A stretch of 64,000 nucleotides of DNA from an uncultured Hyphomicrobiales bacterium. Lineage in GTDB: Bacteria; Pseudomonadota; Alphaproteobacteria; Rhizobiales; Rhizobiaceae. The stretch covers positions 1 through 64,000 of the forward strand of contig CALTTH010000012.1 in assembly GCA_943908365.1 (NCBI GenBank), in the 5' to 3' direction. Both the position numbers and the translations under genes were made by a program. Within the stretch, counting starts at the first letter, position 1; each line of letters starts with the position of its first letter. Under the pieces are notes generated by a model. The model was not told where the DNA came from. It worked only from the letters and a program-made list of their open reading frames with translations, and did no database searches. This document shows positions 34,975 through 43,472 of this stretch, piece by piece.

Positions 34975-35859
34975 TCAGGACGACAGGCGTTTTGCCAGGA
35001 TGATCGCACCAGCGACGGCGTCGCCATCCGCGGGTTTCAAGCGTTTTCGCACGTCGGGCGCAAGCCACGGCTCCAGTGGTCCGGACAGGCCACCGAGCAG
35101 TGTAACGGCTGGTGCGCCATACTCGATCAGGCGTCGTACCAGTCCGTCGACATGGCCAGCACCAGATTGGACGATCTGGCGGGCGGCAGGATCTCCCTGA
35201 TCAGCATGACGCAGGACCAGGGGAGCGAGCGTCGCGTAATCCGTGGCGGTTGCCTTGTCCATCCAGCCGACGATGTTGGCGGGCAGGTTATCGAAGCGGT
35301 TGAGAACCTCGGACAGCAAAGCGGTCCTTTCCCGGCGTCCGTCGAAGGCGAGAAGGGCGGATTGGATCGCCTTCAATCCCATGTCGGCACCACTGCCTTC
35401 GTCGGAGATCGGAAAGCCGTAGCCGCCCGCACGTTTTTCTTCGCCTCCGACCAGTGCGAGCCCAATGGAGCCGGTCCCCGCAATGACAATCCCGCCATCA
35501 CGACCCGAATGAGCGCCAAGGCATGCGGCAGCACCATCGGAAGTGAAGCATATGGTGGCGAAGGGATGGGGCAGGGCTTGCAATTGTTCGCGCGATCCCG
35601 CACGCGTCAGGCCAGCAATGCCGATGCCAGCCACGACATTCGGCGCGCTGGAAGGATCAAGCCCGGCCTCTTCGGCCGCACCCGTCCAGGCGCGAAGCAC
35701 GGAGGCCCAAGCGTTGGGTACGCCAAGACGCGTCGTGGCCGGACCGGACAATCCTTGCCCGATAACGTGGCCCGCATCATCGACGATCCTTGCCCGGCAA
35801 CCGGTGCCGCCGCCATCGACGCCGAGATAAAGTTTCTGATCGCTTCTCGGCTCAGTCAT
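34975..35859 (-). CDS. BadF/NagK-type N-acetylglucosamine or amino-sugar kinase
   Basis: A 294-residue ASKHA kinase: LYLGVDGGGTGCRARIVDDAG (phosphate 1), GIGIAGLTRAGSREQL, ICFTSDGAAACLGAHSGRDGGIVIAGTGSIGL (phosphate 2) and VTLLGGLSGPLEPWL (adenosine). Family members phosphorylate GlcNAc or MurNAc at O6. Its start overlaps the murA-like stop (ATGA), so both are translated together. The product would enter the MurQ/GlcNAc-6-P route. Exact substrate is not fixed by sequence. Confidence 0.87.
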   Translation of the reverse strand: MTEPRSDQKLYLGVDGGGTGCRARIVDDAGHVIGQGLSGPATTRLGVPNAWASVLRAWTGAAEEAGLDPSSAPNVVAGIGIAGLTRAGSREQLQALPHPFATICFTSDGAAACLGAHSGRDGGIVIAGTGSIGLALVGGEEKRAGGYGFPISDEGSGADMGLKAIQSALLAFDGRRERTALLSEVLNRFDNLPANIVGWMDKATATDYATLAPLVLRHADQGDPAARQIVQSGAGHVDGLVRRLIEYGAPAVTLLGGLSGPLEPWLAPDVRKRLKPADGDAVAGAIILAKRLSS

Positions 35860-37112
35860 AGGGACACGCGACGAATGTTGGCGCCGCATTGGGCGAGCTT
35901 TCGGTCAAGCTGCTCATAACCGCGATCGAGGTGATAGACGCGCTTTATGGTCGTCTCACCCTGCGCCGCAAGCGCTGCCAGCACGAGGCAGACCGAAGCG
36001 CGCAGATCGGTCGCCATCACCGGAGCACCCTTGAGGGATGCCTGTCCACGAACCGTCGCGACGGAGCCATTGAGCGCAATGTTCGCGCCAAGCCTGGACA
36101 GTTCCGGCACATGCATGAAGCGGTTCTCAAAGATCGTTTCGCGGATGACGCTGGCACCATCGGCAATCGACGCCATTGCCATGAACTGCGCCTGCAAGTC
36201 CGTCGGGAAGCCCGGGTAGGGCTCGGTGGTGAAATCGGCAGGCTTGATCCGCCCACCGCCTTCGACCACAACGCCACGATCGCCGGGCCAGATAGTGGCG
36301 CCCATGCTTTCCAGCACCTGCAGAACCGATGAGAGATGCTCCATCCGGGCGTTGACGAGTTCGATGCGACCGCCCGTTATCATCGCCGCTGCCGCATAGG
36401 TTCCGGCCTCGACACGGTCGGGAATGGCGTGGTGGCTTGCGGCGCGCCAGTCCGTGCTTCCCTTGACCAGAAGCCGATGTGTACCGGCACCCTCGATCTC
36501 AGCCCCCATGGCAGAGAGACAGGCGGTGAGATCGACGACTTCCGGTTCGCGCGCGGCATTCAGGATTTCAGTTTCGCCGGTGGCGCAACAGGCAGCCATC
36601 AATGCGGTCTCACTGGCACCAACGGACGGGCCGGGCAGAACGACGCGAGCACCTTTCAATCCGTCAGGGGCATTTGCAACGATATACCCACCTTCCACGG
36701 CAATCGTCGCACCAAGGGCCGACAGAACCTTGAGATGCATATCGACGGGTCGTGCGCCGATCGCGCAGCCGCCGGGCAGCGACACCCGCGCCGAGCCAAA
36801 GCGGGCAAGGAGCGGCGCCAGCACCAGGATTGAGGCGCGCATCTTGCGCACGGTCTCGTAGTCGACTTCGCCCGGCGTTACATTCTGCGCGTTGATGACG
36901 GTGCCACCGGCGTTCCGCTGAACCTCCGCGCCGTAGAGCGAGATGATGCGCAACATGTTGTCGACATCCGACACCTTCGGCAGGTTCGTGAGCTCAAGCG
37001 GATGCGGAGACAGAAGGGCGGCAGCAATTTGCGGCAGGGCCGCGTTCTTGGCGCCCGCAATCGGGACCGCGCCATCAAGCCTCGTTCCGCCGGTGATATG
37101 CAGCTCATCCAT
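35856..37112 (-). CDS. murA: UDP-N-acetylglucosamine 1-carboxyvinyltransferase (MurA), recycling-locus copy
   Basis: A 418-residue EPSP-synthase-fold enzyme that transfers enolpyruvate from PEP to UDP-GlcNAc. Residues seen are AGAKNAALPQIAAALLS (Lys-Asn of the active site), the PEP loop LPGGCAIGARPVDMHLKVL with its catalytic Cys, and RVEAGTYAAAAMITGG. The Cys is the fosfomycin target. Placement with an amino-sugar kinase and next to an RpiR regulator suggests a regulated, recycling-linked copy; whether a second murA exists elsewhere cannot be seen here. It is divergent from the regulator gene. Confidence 0.9.
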   Translation of the reverse strand: MDELHITGGTRLDGAVPIAGAKNAALPQIAAALLSPHPLELTNLPKVSDVDNMLRIISLYGAEVQRNAGGTVINAQNVTPGEVDYETVRKMRASILVLAPLLARFGSARVSLPGGCAIGARPVDMHLKVLSALGATIAVEGGYIVANAPDGLKGARVVLPGPSVGASETALMAACCATGETEILNAAREPEVVDLTACLSAMGAEIEGAGTHRLLVKGSTDWRAASHHAIPDRVEAGTYAAAAMITGGRIELVNARMEHLSSVLQVLESMGATIWPGDRGVVVEGGGRIKPADFTTEPYPGFPTDLQAQFMAMASIADGASVIRETIFENRFMHVPELSRLGANIALNGSVATVRGQASLKGAPVMATDLRASVCLVLAALAAQGETTIKRVYHLDRGYEQLDRKLAQCGANIRRVSL

Positions 37113-37201
37113 AAAAGACCTTCCGGGTCAAAACTGATGCTGAAATCTGGATAGCCAATCATAAGATAAGCGCTATAATATTCCAGAGAATTTTTGATTT
37201 A

Positions 37202-37216
37202 CGAATATCTTATTCC
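37202..37216. promoter_or_regulatory. Putative MurR/RpiR operator between murA and the regulator
   Basis: CGAATATCTTATTCC matches the murQ-upstream palindrome at 13 of 15 positions. It lies 15 bases before the regulator start and 89 before murA. A further half-site, TATAATATTCC, is at 37174. The position suits autoregulation. Confidence 0.58.
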
Positions 37217-37231
37217 GATCGGGGGAGCGCC

Positions 37232-38080
37232 ATGTCCGTCTTGAAGGTCATCCAGGCGAAGTTGGAATTCATGACGGATGCCGAGCGCCAGATTGGCCAG
37301 TTCATCGTCGATGATCCCGATCGCATGGTGCAGCTGTCCTCCGCTGAACTCGCTGCAGCAACCGGCCGCAGCCAATCCAGCGTCGTGAAATTCTCGCAGA
37401 AGATCGGCTATGACGGCTATCAGCAGCTTAAACTCGCCGTGACCAAGGCCAAGGCGCAGGAGTGGCGTGTTCCGTCCGGCATGATCCACGGGACGATCGA
37501 TGCGGGGGATAACTTCGTCACCATCCAGCAGAAGCTGGTTGCGAGCAAGGTTTCCGCCATGCAGCAGACGATGGAGGTGAATGCCGAAGACGCGGTGACC
37601 GCTGCGGTTTCCGTACTGGCGTCGGCAAGGCGCATTCATCTCGCCGGTATTGGTGCGTCGTCGCTCGTTGCCCGCGACTTTTCCTACAAGCTTTTGAAGC
37701 TCGGACTTGTGGCGCTGATGGATCGCGATCCGCATGTGCAGATGGCCAATGCCGCCTCGCTCAACAATCGTGATGTGCTCTTCGCGATCTCTCACTCCGG
37801 CAGTACCAACGAGACAATCCAGCTGGCGGAACTGGCAAAAAAAGGCGGCGCGACGGTCGTGACACTGACTGGTCTGCACGGCAATCGTCTGAGCCAGATC
37901 GCTGATATCACGCTCCATACGGTGGCGGATGAGGAGCGTGTGCGCTCTTCCGCCATCACCTCGCGCGATGCGCAGCTTGCCATCTGCGATCTGGTTTTCC
38001 TGCTGTTGATCGCCAAGATACCCGGCGCCAACGACGCCATTCATGCCAGCGAGGCCGCAGTCGCCGTTCTCAAGTCTTGA
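37232..38080 (+). CDS. RpiR-family regulator, MurR-like
   Basis: A 282-residue regulator. An N-terminal helix-turn-helix (SSAELAAATGRSQSSVVKFSQKIGYDGYQQLKLAV) is followed by a SIS sugar-phosphate-binding domain (RIHLAGIGASSLVARDFSYKLLKLG; VLFAISHSGSTNETIQLAELAKKGG). RpiR proteins of this type sense phosphosugars such as MurNAc-6-P. The gene is divergent from murA and sits between three amino-sugar operons that share operator-like repeats. It is probably their common regulator; whether it represses or activates is unknown. Confidence 0.88.
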   Translation: MSVLKVIQAKLEFMTDAERQIGQFIVDDPDRMVQLSSAELAAATGRSQSSVVKFSQKIGYDGYQQLKLAVTKAKAQEWRVPSGMIHGTIDAGDNFVTIQQKLVASKVSAMQQTMEVNAEDAVTAAVSVLASARRIHLAGIGASSLVARDFSYKLLKLGLVALMDRDPHVQMANAASLNNRDVLFAISHSGSTNETIQLAELAKKGGATVVTLTGLHGNRLSQIADITLHTVADEERVRSSAITSRDAQLAICDLVFLLLIAKIPGANDAIHASEAAVAVLKS

Positions 38081-38086
38081 CCATGG

Positions 38087-38935
38087 CTACTTGATCGCGC
38101 CCGCCGTCATGCCGTTGATGAATTGTCGCGACAGTGCGATGTAGAGGATGATGATCGGCAATGCCGACAGCGTCAGCCCGGAAAACAACACGCCCCAATC
38201 GGTACCGAACTCGCCCATGAAGGCGGTCAGTCCCTGCGGCAGTGTTTTCAGATTGTTGTTCTGGATGAAGATCAGCGGGAAGAAGAAGTCGTTCCAGATC
38301 GGCACGACGTTCTGGATTGCCGCAATCACCATGGCAGGCCGCACCAAAGGCAGCATGATGGACCACATGATGCGCGCTTCATTGGCGCCGTCCATGCGGG
38401 CGGCATCCTCCAACTCGTTCGGCAGGCTGCGGATGAAGCCGGTGAGGATGAAGACGGTCGTCGGCAGCCCGGTGGCGACATAGATGAAGATCAGCGACAG
38501 CCGTGAGTCGATCAGCCCGAAGTCCCGCATCTGGATGAAGAGCGGAATGATGGCGAGTTTCAGCGGCAAGGTCAGCCCCGCCAGAAAGAAAAGAAGAATG
38601 AAGCCGGAACCGCGGAACTCGTAACGGGCGATGGCGTATGCCGCCATGGTGCCAAGGACCAGGATCAGCGCGATGGAACTTGCCGTGACGATGAGCGAAT
38701 TGCTCATGTAGAGCAGGAAGTCCGTCTCGTTCCATACGCGAAGAAGGCTTTTGACATTGGTAAAATCGGGAATGGAGAAGGGGGACTGGAAGATCTGCGC
38801 GTTGGTCTTGAAGGCAGAAAAGAACATGATGACGATGGGTGTCAGCATGACGATGCTGTTGCCGATCAGCAGGATCTGGATCAGCCCATCCCAGCCATAG
38901 GTGCGAAAGCTGCCGCGGTCGATCGCCGTCCTCAT
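38087..38935 (-). CDS. Carbohydrate ABC transporter permease, MalG type
   Basis: A 282-residue permease with six predicted helices. The EAA loop reads RSLPNELEDAARMDGANEARIMWSIMLPLVRPAMVIAAIQ, typical of CUT1 sugar transporters. It overlaps the partner permease start by 4 bases and ends 7 bases from the convergent regulator stop. It is the last gene of the HAD-ATPase-SBP-permease operon. Confidence 0.92.
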   Translation of the reverse strand: MRTAIDRGSFRTYGWDGLIQILLIGNSIVMLTPIVIMFFSAFKTNAQIFQSPFSIPDFTNVKSLLRVWNETDFLLYMSNSLIVTASSIALILVLGTMAAYAIARYEFRGSGFILLFFLAGLTLPLKLAIIPLFIQMRDFGLIDSRLSLIFIYVATGLPTTVFILTGFIRSLPNELEDAARMDGANEARIMWSIMLPLVRPAMVIAAIQNVVPIWNDFFFPLIFIQNNNLKTLPQGLTAFMGEFGTDWGVLFSGLTLSALPIIILYIALSRQFINGMTAGAIK

Positions 38936-39852
38936 AGCTGGATCTCCCGCCTGCGCAGCCTGACTGTAATGACGCTCGATATCACGGCAATGAACAGGAA
39001 GATCAGCACGGCAAGCGCACTGCCCGGACCGAAGTTTTCCGCTGATGCCGACATGCTGCCAAAGGCGGTGCGGTAGAAATAAAGTCCAAGCACATCCGTT
39101 GCCTCATGCGGGTTGCCGTCCACGCCGGCCATGATGAATGGCAGCTCGAACCAGTTGAAGGCCCCGACGAAGAGCAGGGTGAAGACGACGGTCGCCGAAG
39201 GGGCAACCAGCGGCCAGACGATCTTGCTCATCTTCACCCATTCGCTTTCGGTCTCCATGCGTACGGCATCGAGAATTTCCAACGGTATGCGCTGCATCCC
39301 GGCGAGGAAGACCAGCGTTGGAAAGCCGACCATGTGCCAGGCATTGGCAACGATGATCGCCATCAAGGCGGTGGAATCCTGGCCGAGCCAGGGCTGTGCC
39401 AGGCTGCCAAGCCCAACGGCCCGCAGACTGGCGTTTACTGCGCCAAAGAGCGGATGATAGAAGAGCTTCCACAAAAGACCGACAATGACGGTGGAGAGCA
39501 CCACGGGAAGAAAGACGGCGATGCGATGGAAGCGCGCGCCCCAAAGTTCGCGCCACAGGCAGTAGGCCAGGATGAAGCCAACGCCGTTTTGAAGCACCAT
39601 CAGCGCAAAGAAGACAAAGATATTGTGCTTGAAGGCGTTGATCGTGCGTTCGGAGAAGGGGTACTCGAAGAGCACGCGGTGGAAATTATCGAACCAGACG
39701 AAGTCGCCGCGGACCAGGCCTCGCCACTCGTAAAAGGCATAGGCGAAGGCCGACAGGATTGGATAGACGAGAAACAGGCACATGAAGGCGATCGGCGGGA
39801 CCACAAGGGCCGCAATCCAAAGTCTTCTGCCTGTCAACTTGCTGGACATCAT
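38932..39852 (-). CDS. Carbohydrate ABC transporter permease, MalF type
   Basis: A permease of about 306 residues: LWIAALVVPPIAFMCLFLVYPILSAFAYAFYEW at the N-terminus and an EAA-type loop (IPLEILDAVRMETESEWVKMSKIVWPLVAPSATVVF). It pairs with the MalG-type subunit. The start is uncertain; ATG 39852 lies just before the conserved SSKLTGRRLW, but the frame is open to 39921. Confidence 0.9.
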   Translation of the reverse strand: MMSSKLTGRRLWIAALVVPPIAFMCLFLVYPILSAFAYAFYEWRGLVRGDFVWFDNFHRVLFEYPFSERTINAFKHNIFVFFALMVLQNGVGFILAYCLWRELWGARFHRIAVFLPVVLSTVIVGLLWKLFYHPLFGAVNASLRAVGLGSLAQPWLGQDSTALMAIIVANAWHMVGFPTLVFLAGMQRIPLEILDAVRMETESEWVKMSKIVWPLVAPSATVVFTLLFVGAFNWFELPFIMAGVDGNPHEATDVLGLYFYRTAFGSMSASAENFGPGSALAVLIFLFIAVISSVITVRLRRREIQL

Positions 39853-40009
39853 CGACACTATCCCAACGGCCATCGATCGGTGGAGTGGGCCGCTCCGATG
39901 AGGAGCGGCCGGCGAGAGCATTGTCAGTGAAGGCGGTTCACCGGCAGTGCTCTCGAGCTTTGCGAAACGTGAGAGGCCAAACTGTTCTCAGTCTGGCTGT
40001 GACCCCCGG

Positions 40010-41248
40010 TCACTTCTTGAACGGCGCATACCAGGCAGAGAGACCATCGGTCATCGACTTGCCGACTTCGGCCGGTGTCGCCTGCCCATTCAGCATCTTT
40101 GAAACGCCCGCCTGGATCAGGTTCGAGCCCGTCGGTTCGCCGTAGCGGAAGTTGACGAGCGTCATGTAGGGGATCGAATCCTTGTTGAGTGCGGCGACTT
40201 CGGCCAGCAGAGGATTATCGAAGGTGACGCCTGGAACGGCTGAAACGTTGTTCAGCCCGTTGGCGAAGGCCTGTCCGAAGTCCTTGCTGGATACGTAGTT
40301 GAGGAACTTCAGCACGGCCTCCGGGTCCTTCGGCTTGGCATTGCCGCCGAAACCGGAATCGTAGAAGAGGCCGACAAGCTTCTCGTCCTCCGCCTTCAAA
40401 CCGGGGGCGGCGAAGACGCCCATCTTCAGATCCGGATTCTGTTTGGCGAAGTTGGCAAGCTCGAAGGAGCCACCGGCAAACATGCCGGCCATGCCGGACG
40501 TAAACAATTGCTGCGCGGACGCGTAGTCCAGACCGACAAAGCCATCCGGGAAATATTGCGAGATTTCCTTGAGCTTGGTCAGCGCCTCGACATAGCGCTT
40601 GTCGTTGAAGTCGGTCTTGCCCGCCATGAGGTCGGCATAGAAGGCCTTGCCCATGATGGAGGACGTGAGTGCGGAGACGATGGTCTCATTCTGCCAGCCG
40701 GTTGCCGTGCCATTGGCAAAGGGCATCACGCCCGCCGCCTTCAGCTTCTCGCAAGCCGCAATGAACTCGTCCCAGCTCTTCGGCTCGGTGATGCCGTTCT
40801 TCTCGAAAATCTCGGTGTTGTAGATGACGAGCATCGTCTGGCTCGCCGCTGGAACGGCATAGAGCGTCTTGTCCGAGCGCATGGTGGCGGAGGCAAGGGC
40901 GGATTCCGAGAAGTCCTTCAGTGCGGGCACCTTGGCATTGTCCAAGGGCATCAGGTAGCCGGCACCCGCCAGGCTCTCGATGCCACCGTAGGTACGGGTC
41001 ATCATCAGATCCGGACCCTTGCCGCCTGCAAGCGCGGTGGAAAGGACGGTGTTGTAGCTGGTTGCCTCGAAGGCCTCGAACTTCACCGTGATGTCCGGGT
41101 TCGCCTTATTGAAATCGGCGAAGAACTTTTCATATTCGGCCTTGTCTTCCTGGCGCCATGTCCAGAAGGTCAGGTCGGCGGCAAAGGTTGCGCCGGCCGA
41201 AAGCATGGTGGTGCAGGCAATTGCCGCTCCCAGTAAAAATCGTTTCAT
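40010..41248 (-). CDS. Carbohydrate ABC transporter substrate-binding protein (SBP family 1)
   Basis: A 412-residue periplasmic protein with signal peptide KRFLLGAAIACTTMLSAGATFA and cleavage before ADLTFWTWRQED. The SBP_bac_1 pattern is seen in DITVKFEAFEATSYNTVLSTALAGGKGPDLMMTR, PKSWDEFIAACEKLKAAGVMPFANG and GMFAGGSFELANFAKQNP. The ligand is unknown. Linkage to the amino-sugar regulator suggests GlcNAc, a chitooligosaccharide or MurNAc-related sugar (inference). Ribosome site GGAGAGGAACAG precedes ATG 41248. Confidence 0.92.
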   Translation of the reverse strand: MKRFLLGAAIACTTMLSAGATFAADLTFWTWRQEDKAEYEKFFADFNKANPDITVKFEAFEATSYNTVLSTALAGGKGPDLMMTRTYGGIESLAGAGYLMPLDNAKVPALKDFSESALASATMRSDKTLYAVPAASQTMLVIYNTEIFEKNGITEPKSWDEFIAACEKLKAAGVMPFANGTATGWQNETIVSALTSSIMGKAFYADLMAGKTDFNDKRYVEALTKLKEISQYFPDGFVGLDYASAQQLFTSGMAGMFAGGSFELANFAKQNPDLKMGVFAAPGLKAEDEKLVGLFYDSGFGGNAKPKDPEAVLKFLNYVSSKDFGQAFANGLNNVSAVPGVTFDNPLLAEVAALNKDSIPYMTLVNFRYGEPTGSNLIQAGVSKMLNGQATPAEVGKSMTDGLSAWYAPFKK

Positions 41249-41289
41249 CTGTTCCTCTCCTTCTTTTTTGGTTGATGCGAGTTACCCGA

Positions 41290-42360
41290 TTACACCGCAA
41301 GTCGCTGCGATGTGTCACGGCTGAAGTAATGGACCTTCTCAGGCTCGACGCTGATCGTCACCGGCGTGTCAGGTGCATATTGCGTATCCGGCCCGCAGCG
41401 TACCGACACGGGTGCGCCATCCCCCATCCGCACATAGACGTAGGCGCTATCGCCGAGATATTCGGTGTAGACCACCTGTGCGGCAAAGCCCTCCTGACTC
41501 GTATCCGACGAGATCGACATGCCGTCCGGTCTCACGCCCATCAGCAACTCTCGCACTGGCGATGACGGCAGGCGTGGCAGCGAGATCTGGCCTATGCCGG
41601 GGGCGATAAGCCGATTGCCGTCACGTTCGACAGTCAGCATCGCCATGCGAGGTGAGCCGATGAAGTTGGCAACAAAGACGTTGGCCGGCGTCTCGTAAAG
41701 TTCACGCGGGGAACCGAACTGCTCGATCCGGCCACCATTCATCACCACGATCCGGTCGGCAAGCGTCATGGCCTCGACCTGGTCATGGGTCACATAGATA
41801 GTCGTGCCGCCGATCTCGCGGTGGAGACGGGCGATCTCGAGCCGGACTTCCGAACGCAATGCAGCATCGAGGTTGGAGAGCGGTTCATCCAGCAGGAGAA
41901 GCTGCGGTTTGCGCACCAGCGCCCGGCCGATGGCAACGCGCTGTCGCTGTCCGCCGGACAGCTCGCGGGGCTTGCGCTCCAAAAGCGCCTCCAGCCGCAA
42001 CATGCGGGTGGCTTCGCCGATCCGCGTTTCGACTTCCGCCTTGTCGAGGCCCATCAGCCGCGCACCGAAGGCCATGTTCTCATAGACGTTCATATGCGGA
42101 TAAAGCGCATAGGATTGGAACACCATGGCGATGCCGCGACGTGATGGCGCGATCTCGTTCATGCGCTTGTCATTCAGCCGGAATTCGCCATCGCTGATCG
42201 GATCGAGTCCGGCAATCAGGCGGAGAAGGGTCGATTTTCCGCAGCCGGATGGTCCGACGAAGACGATCAGTTCGCGGTCCTTCACATCGAGATCGATGCC
42301 ATGGAGAACCTCGACGGACTTGAACCGTTTCTTGATGCCGCGCAGTGACAGTTGAGCCAA
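41290..42360 (-). CDS. CUT1 sugar ABC transporter ATPase (UgpC/MsmX type)
   Basis: A 356-residue ATPase with Walker A (GPSGCGKSTLLRLIAG), Q-loop (VFQSYALYPHMNVYENMAFG), signature (LSGGQRQRVAIGRAL), Walker B (LLLLDEPLSNLDAALR) and the C-terminal TOBE/OB region (MGVRPDGMSI). It energises the neighbouring MalF/MalG-type permeases. It lies 20 bases after the HAD gene in one operon. Confidence 0.94.
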   Translation of the reverse strand: MAQLSLRGIKKRFKSVEVLHGIDLDVKDRELIVFVGPSGCGKSTLLRLIAGLDPISDGEFRLNDKRMNEIAPSRRGIAMVFQSYALYPHMNVYENMAFGARLMGLDKAEVETRIGEATRMLRLEALLERKPRELSGGQRQRVAIGRALVRKPQLLLLDEPLSNLDAALRSEVRLEIARLHREIGGTTIYVTHDQVEAMTLADRIVVMNGGRIEQFGSPRELYETPANVFVANFIGSPRMAMLTVERDGNRLIAPGIGQISLPRLPSSPVRELLMGVRPDGMSISSDTSQEGFAAQVVYTEYLGDSAYVYVRMGDGAPVSVRCGPDTQYAPDTPVTISVEPEKVHYFSRDTSQRLAV

Positions 42361-42379
42361 GGTCAGACCTCCATTTCGC

Positions 42380-43021
42380 TCAGGACGTGCCGCTTGGCGG
42401 CGTATCGGCGATCGCTTCGTCTATCGCCGCGATCGTCTTGGCCGCATCCATATGGTAAATGCTGTGCCAGCCGAGCCTGCGCGATGTCTCGATGTTTTCC
42501 AGCGTGTCGTCGATAAAGACGATCTGCTCGGGCGAAACATGTTCGCGGTGCTGAACCGCCAGGTAAATCTCCTCGCCCGGCTTCTCCATGCCCATCTCAT
42601 GGGAGAGGTAGCAGGCATCGAAGAGATCGGCTCCGAGCATGGTTTCGATGATGTGGCGCCAATGGATGGCCTGCGTGTTCGACAAACAGACAACGCGATG
42701 GCTGGATTTCAACTTCCACGCATAATCGACCATGCCGGTGAAGACGCCGGCAAGAAGTGCCCTTTCCGCCTCGATGACCTGTTCGGCTGTCAGCCCATAG
42801 AGGCTGGATGCGCGCTCCAGATAATCGTCTTCACTCATCTGGCCGAGTCGAAACTGCATGTTGAGTTGGAGAAGTTCGGCGCTTGGCGCGGTGGTCGAGG
42901 ACCACAGGCCACCCGCTTCGAAGGCCGTCCGGCGTTTCTCGACGTTCAATTCGACGAAGACACCGCCGACATCGAAGACGATGAGCTTTTCGACACTGTG
43001 TTCGTCCGCCTTGACCACCAC
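42380..43021 (-). CDS. HAD-family hydrolase (subfamily IA phosphatase)
   Basis: A 213-residue protein with an altered motif I (LIVFDVGGVFVELN: DxGGV instead of DxDGT, common in this HAD branch), motif II (RVVCLSNTQ), and motifs III and IV (GMEKPGEEIYL; QIVFIDDTLENIETSRRLGW). It is a probable sugar-phosphate phosphatase. It is the first gene of the sugar ABC operon. GTG 43021 is the start, with GGAG 8 bases upstream; a palindrome at 43105 may be its operator. Confidence 0.85.
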   Translation of the reverse strand: MVVKADEHSVEKLIVFDVGGVFVELNVEKRRTAFEAGGLWSSTTAPSAELLQLNMQFRLGQMSEDDYLERASSLYGLTAEQVIEAERALLAGVFTGMVDYAWKLKSSHRVVCLSNTQAIHWRHIIETMLGADLFDACYLSHEMGMEKPGEEIYLAVQHREHVSPEQIVFIDDTLENIETSRRLGWHSIYHMDAAKTIAAIDEAIADTPPSGTS

Positions 43022-43104
43022 ACAATCTCCGCAGGAAAGTTCCTATGATGCGAAGGAAAAACGCGCTACGCCCTTCTACGGACCTCACATTGTCAAAAGC
43101 CGCG

Positions 43105-43119
43105 GGAATTATCAATTCC
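43105..43119. promoter_or_regulatory. Putative RpiR operator upstream of the HAD/sugar ABC operon
   Basis: GGAATTATCAATTCC is a perfect inverted repeat (GGAATT-ATC-AATTCC), 84 bases before the HAD start. It resembles the two operators at 34926 and 37202 in length, spacing and outer bases. Confidence 0.5.
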
Positions 43120-43472
43120 TTATTTCGTAAAAATTAAGAATAAAATATTTTATCACGAATAGACAGGGTACCATCACGGCGTCGGTTTCATGGGCGGGTG
43201 GCTCCCATTGAGCCTGGAGTAGCTGGTGCGAATTTCGCGTGTGACTGGAACTTTTACATATTTGCGGCTGCGGCGGCCTTGGCGGCTCTCCCGGCTGTGT
43301 TAATACCATTATCCGCGAGAGCGTTGCAGGACCTTTGAGACCTACGAAGGTCGCTCTGTCGTTTTGAATCGAGATATCGTGCTTTCCGAAGATCGCCCGC
43401 GATTTTCAGGCTGACTCGATGGTCGATATGAGACGACGTCATTGCAGTGTTTCGGGTTTAAGGGAGGGACTT
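43120..43472. other. Intergenic region upstream of pntA
   Basis: 353 bases with no supportable gene. The first 40 bases are very AT-rich (TATTTCGTAAAAATTAAG) and probably belong to the leftward promoter. The last 20 hold the pntA ribosome site AAGGGAGGGAC. Confidence 0.5.
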
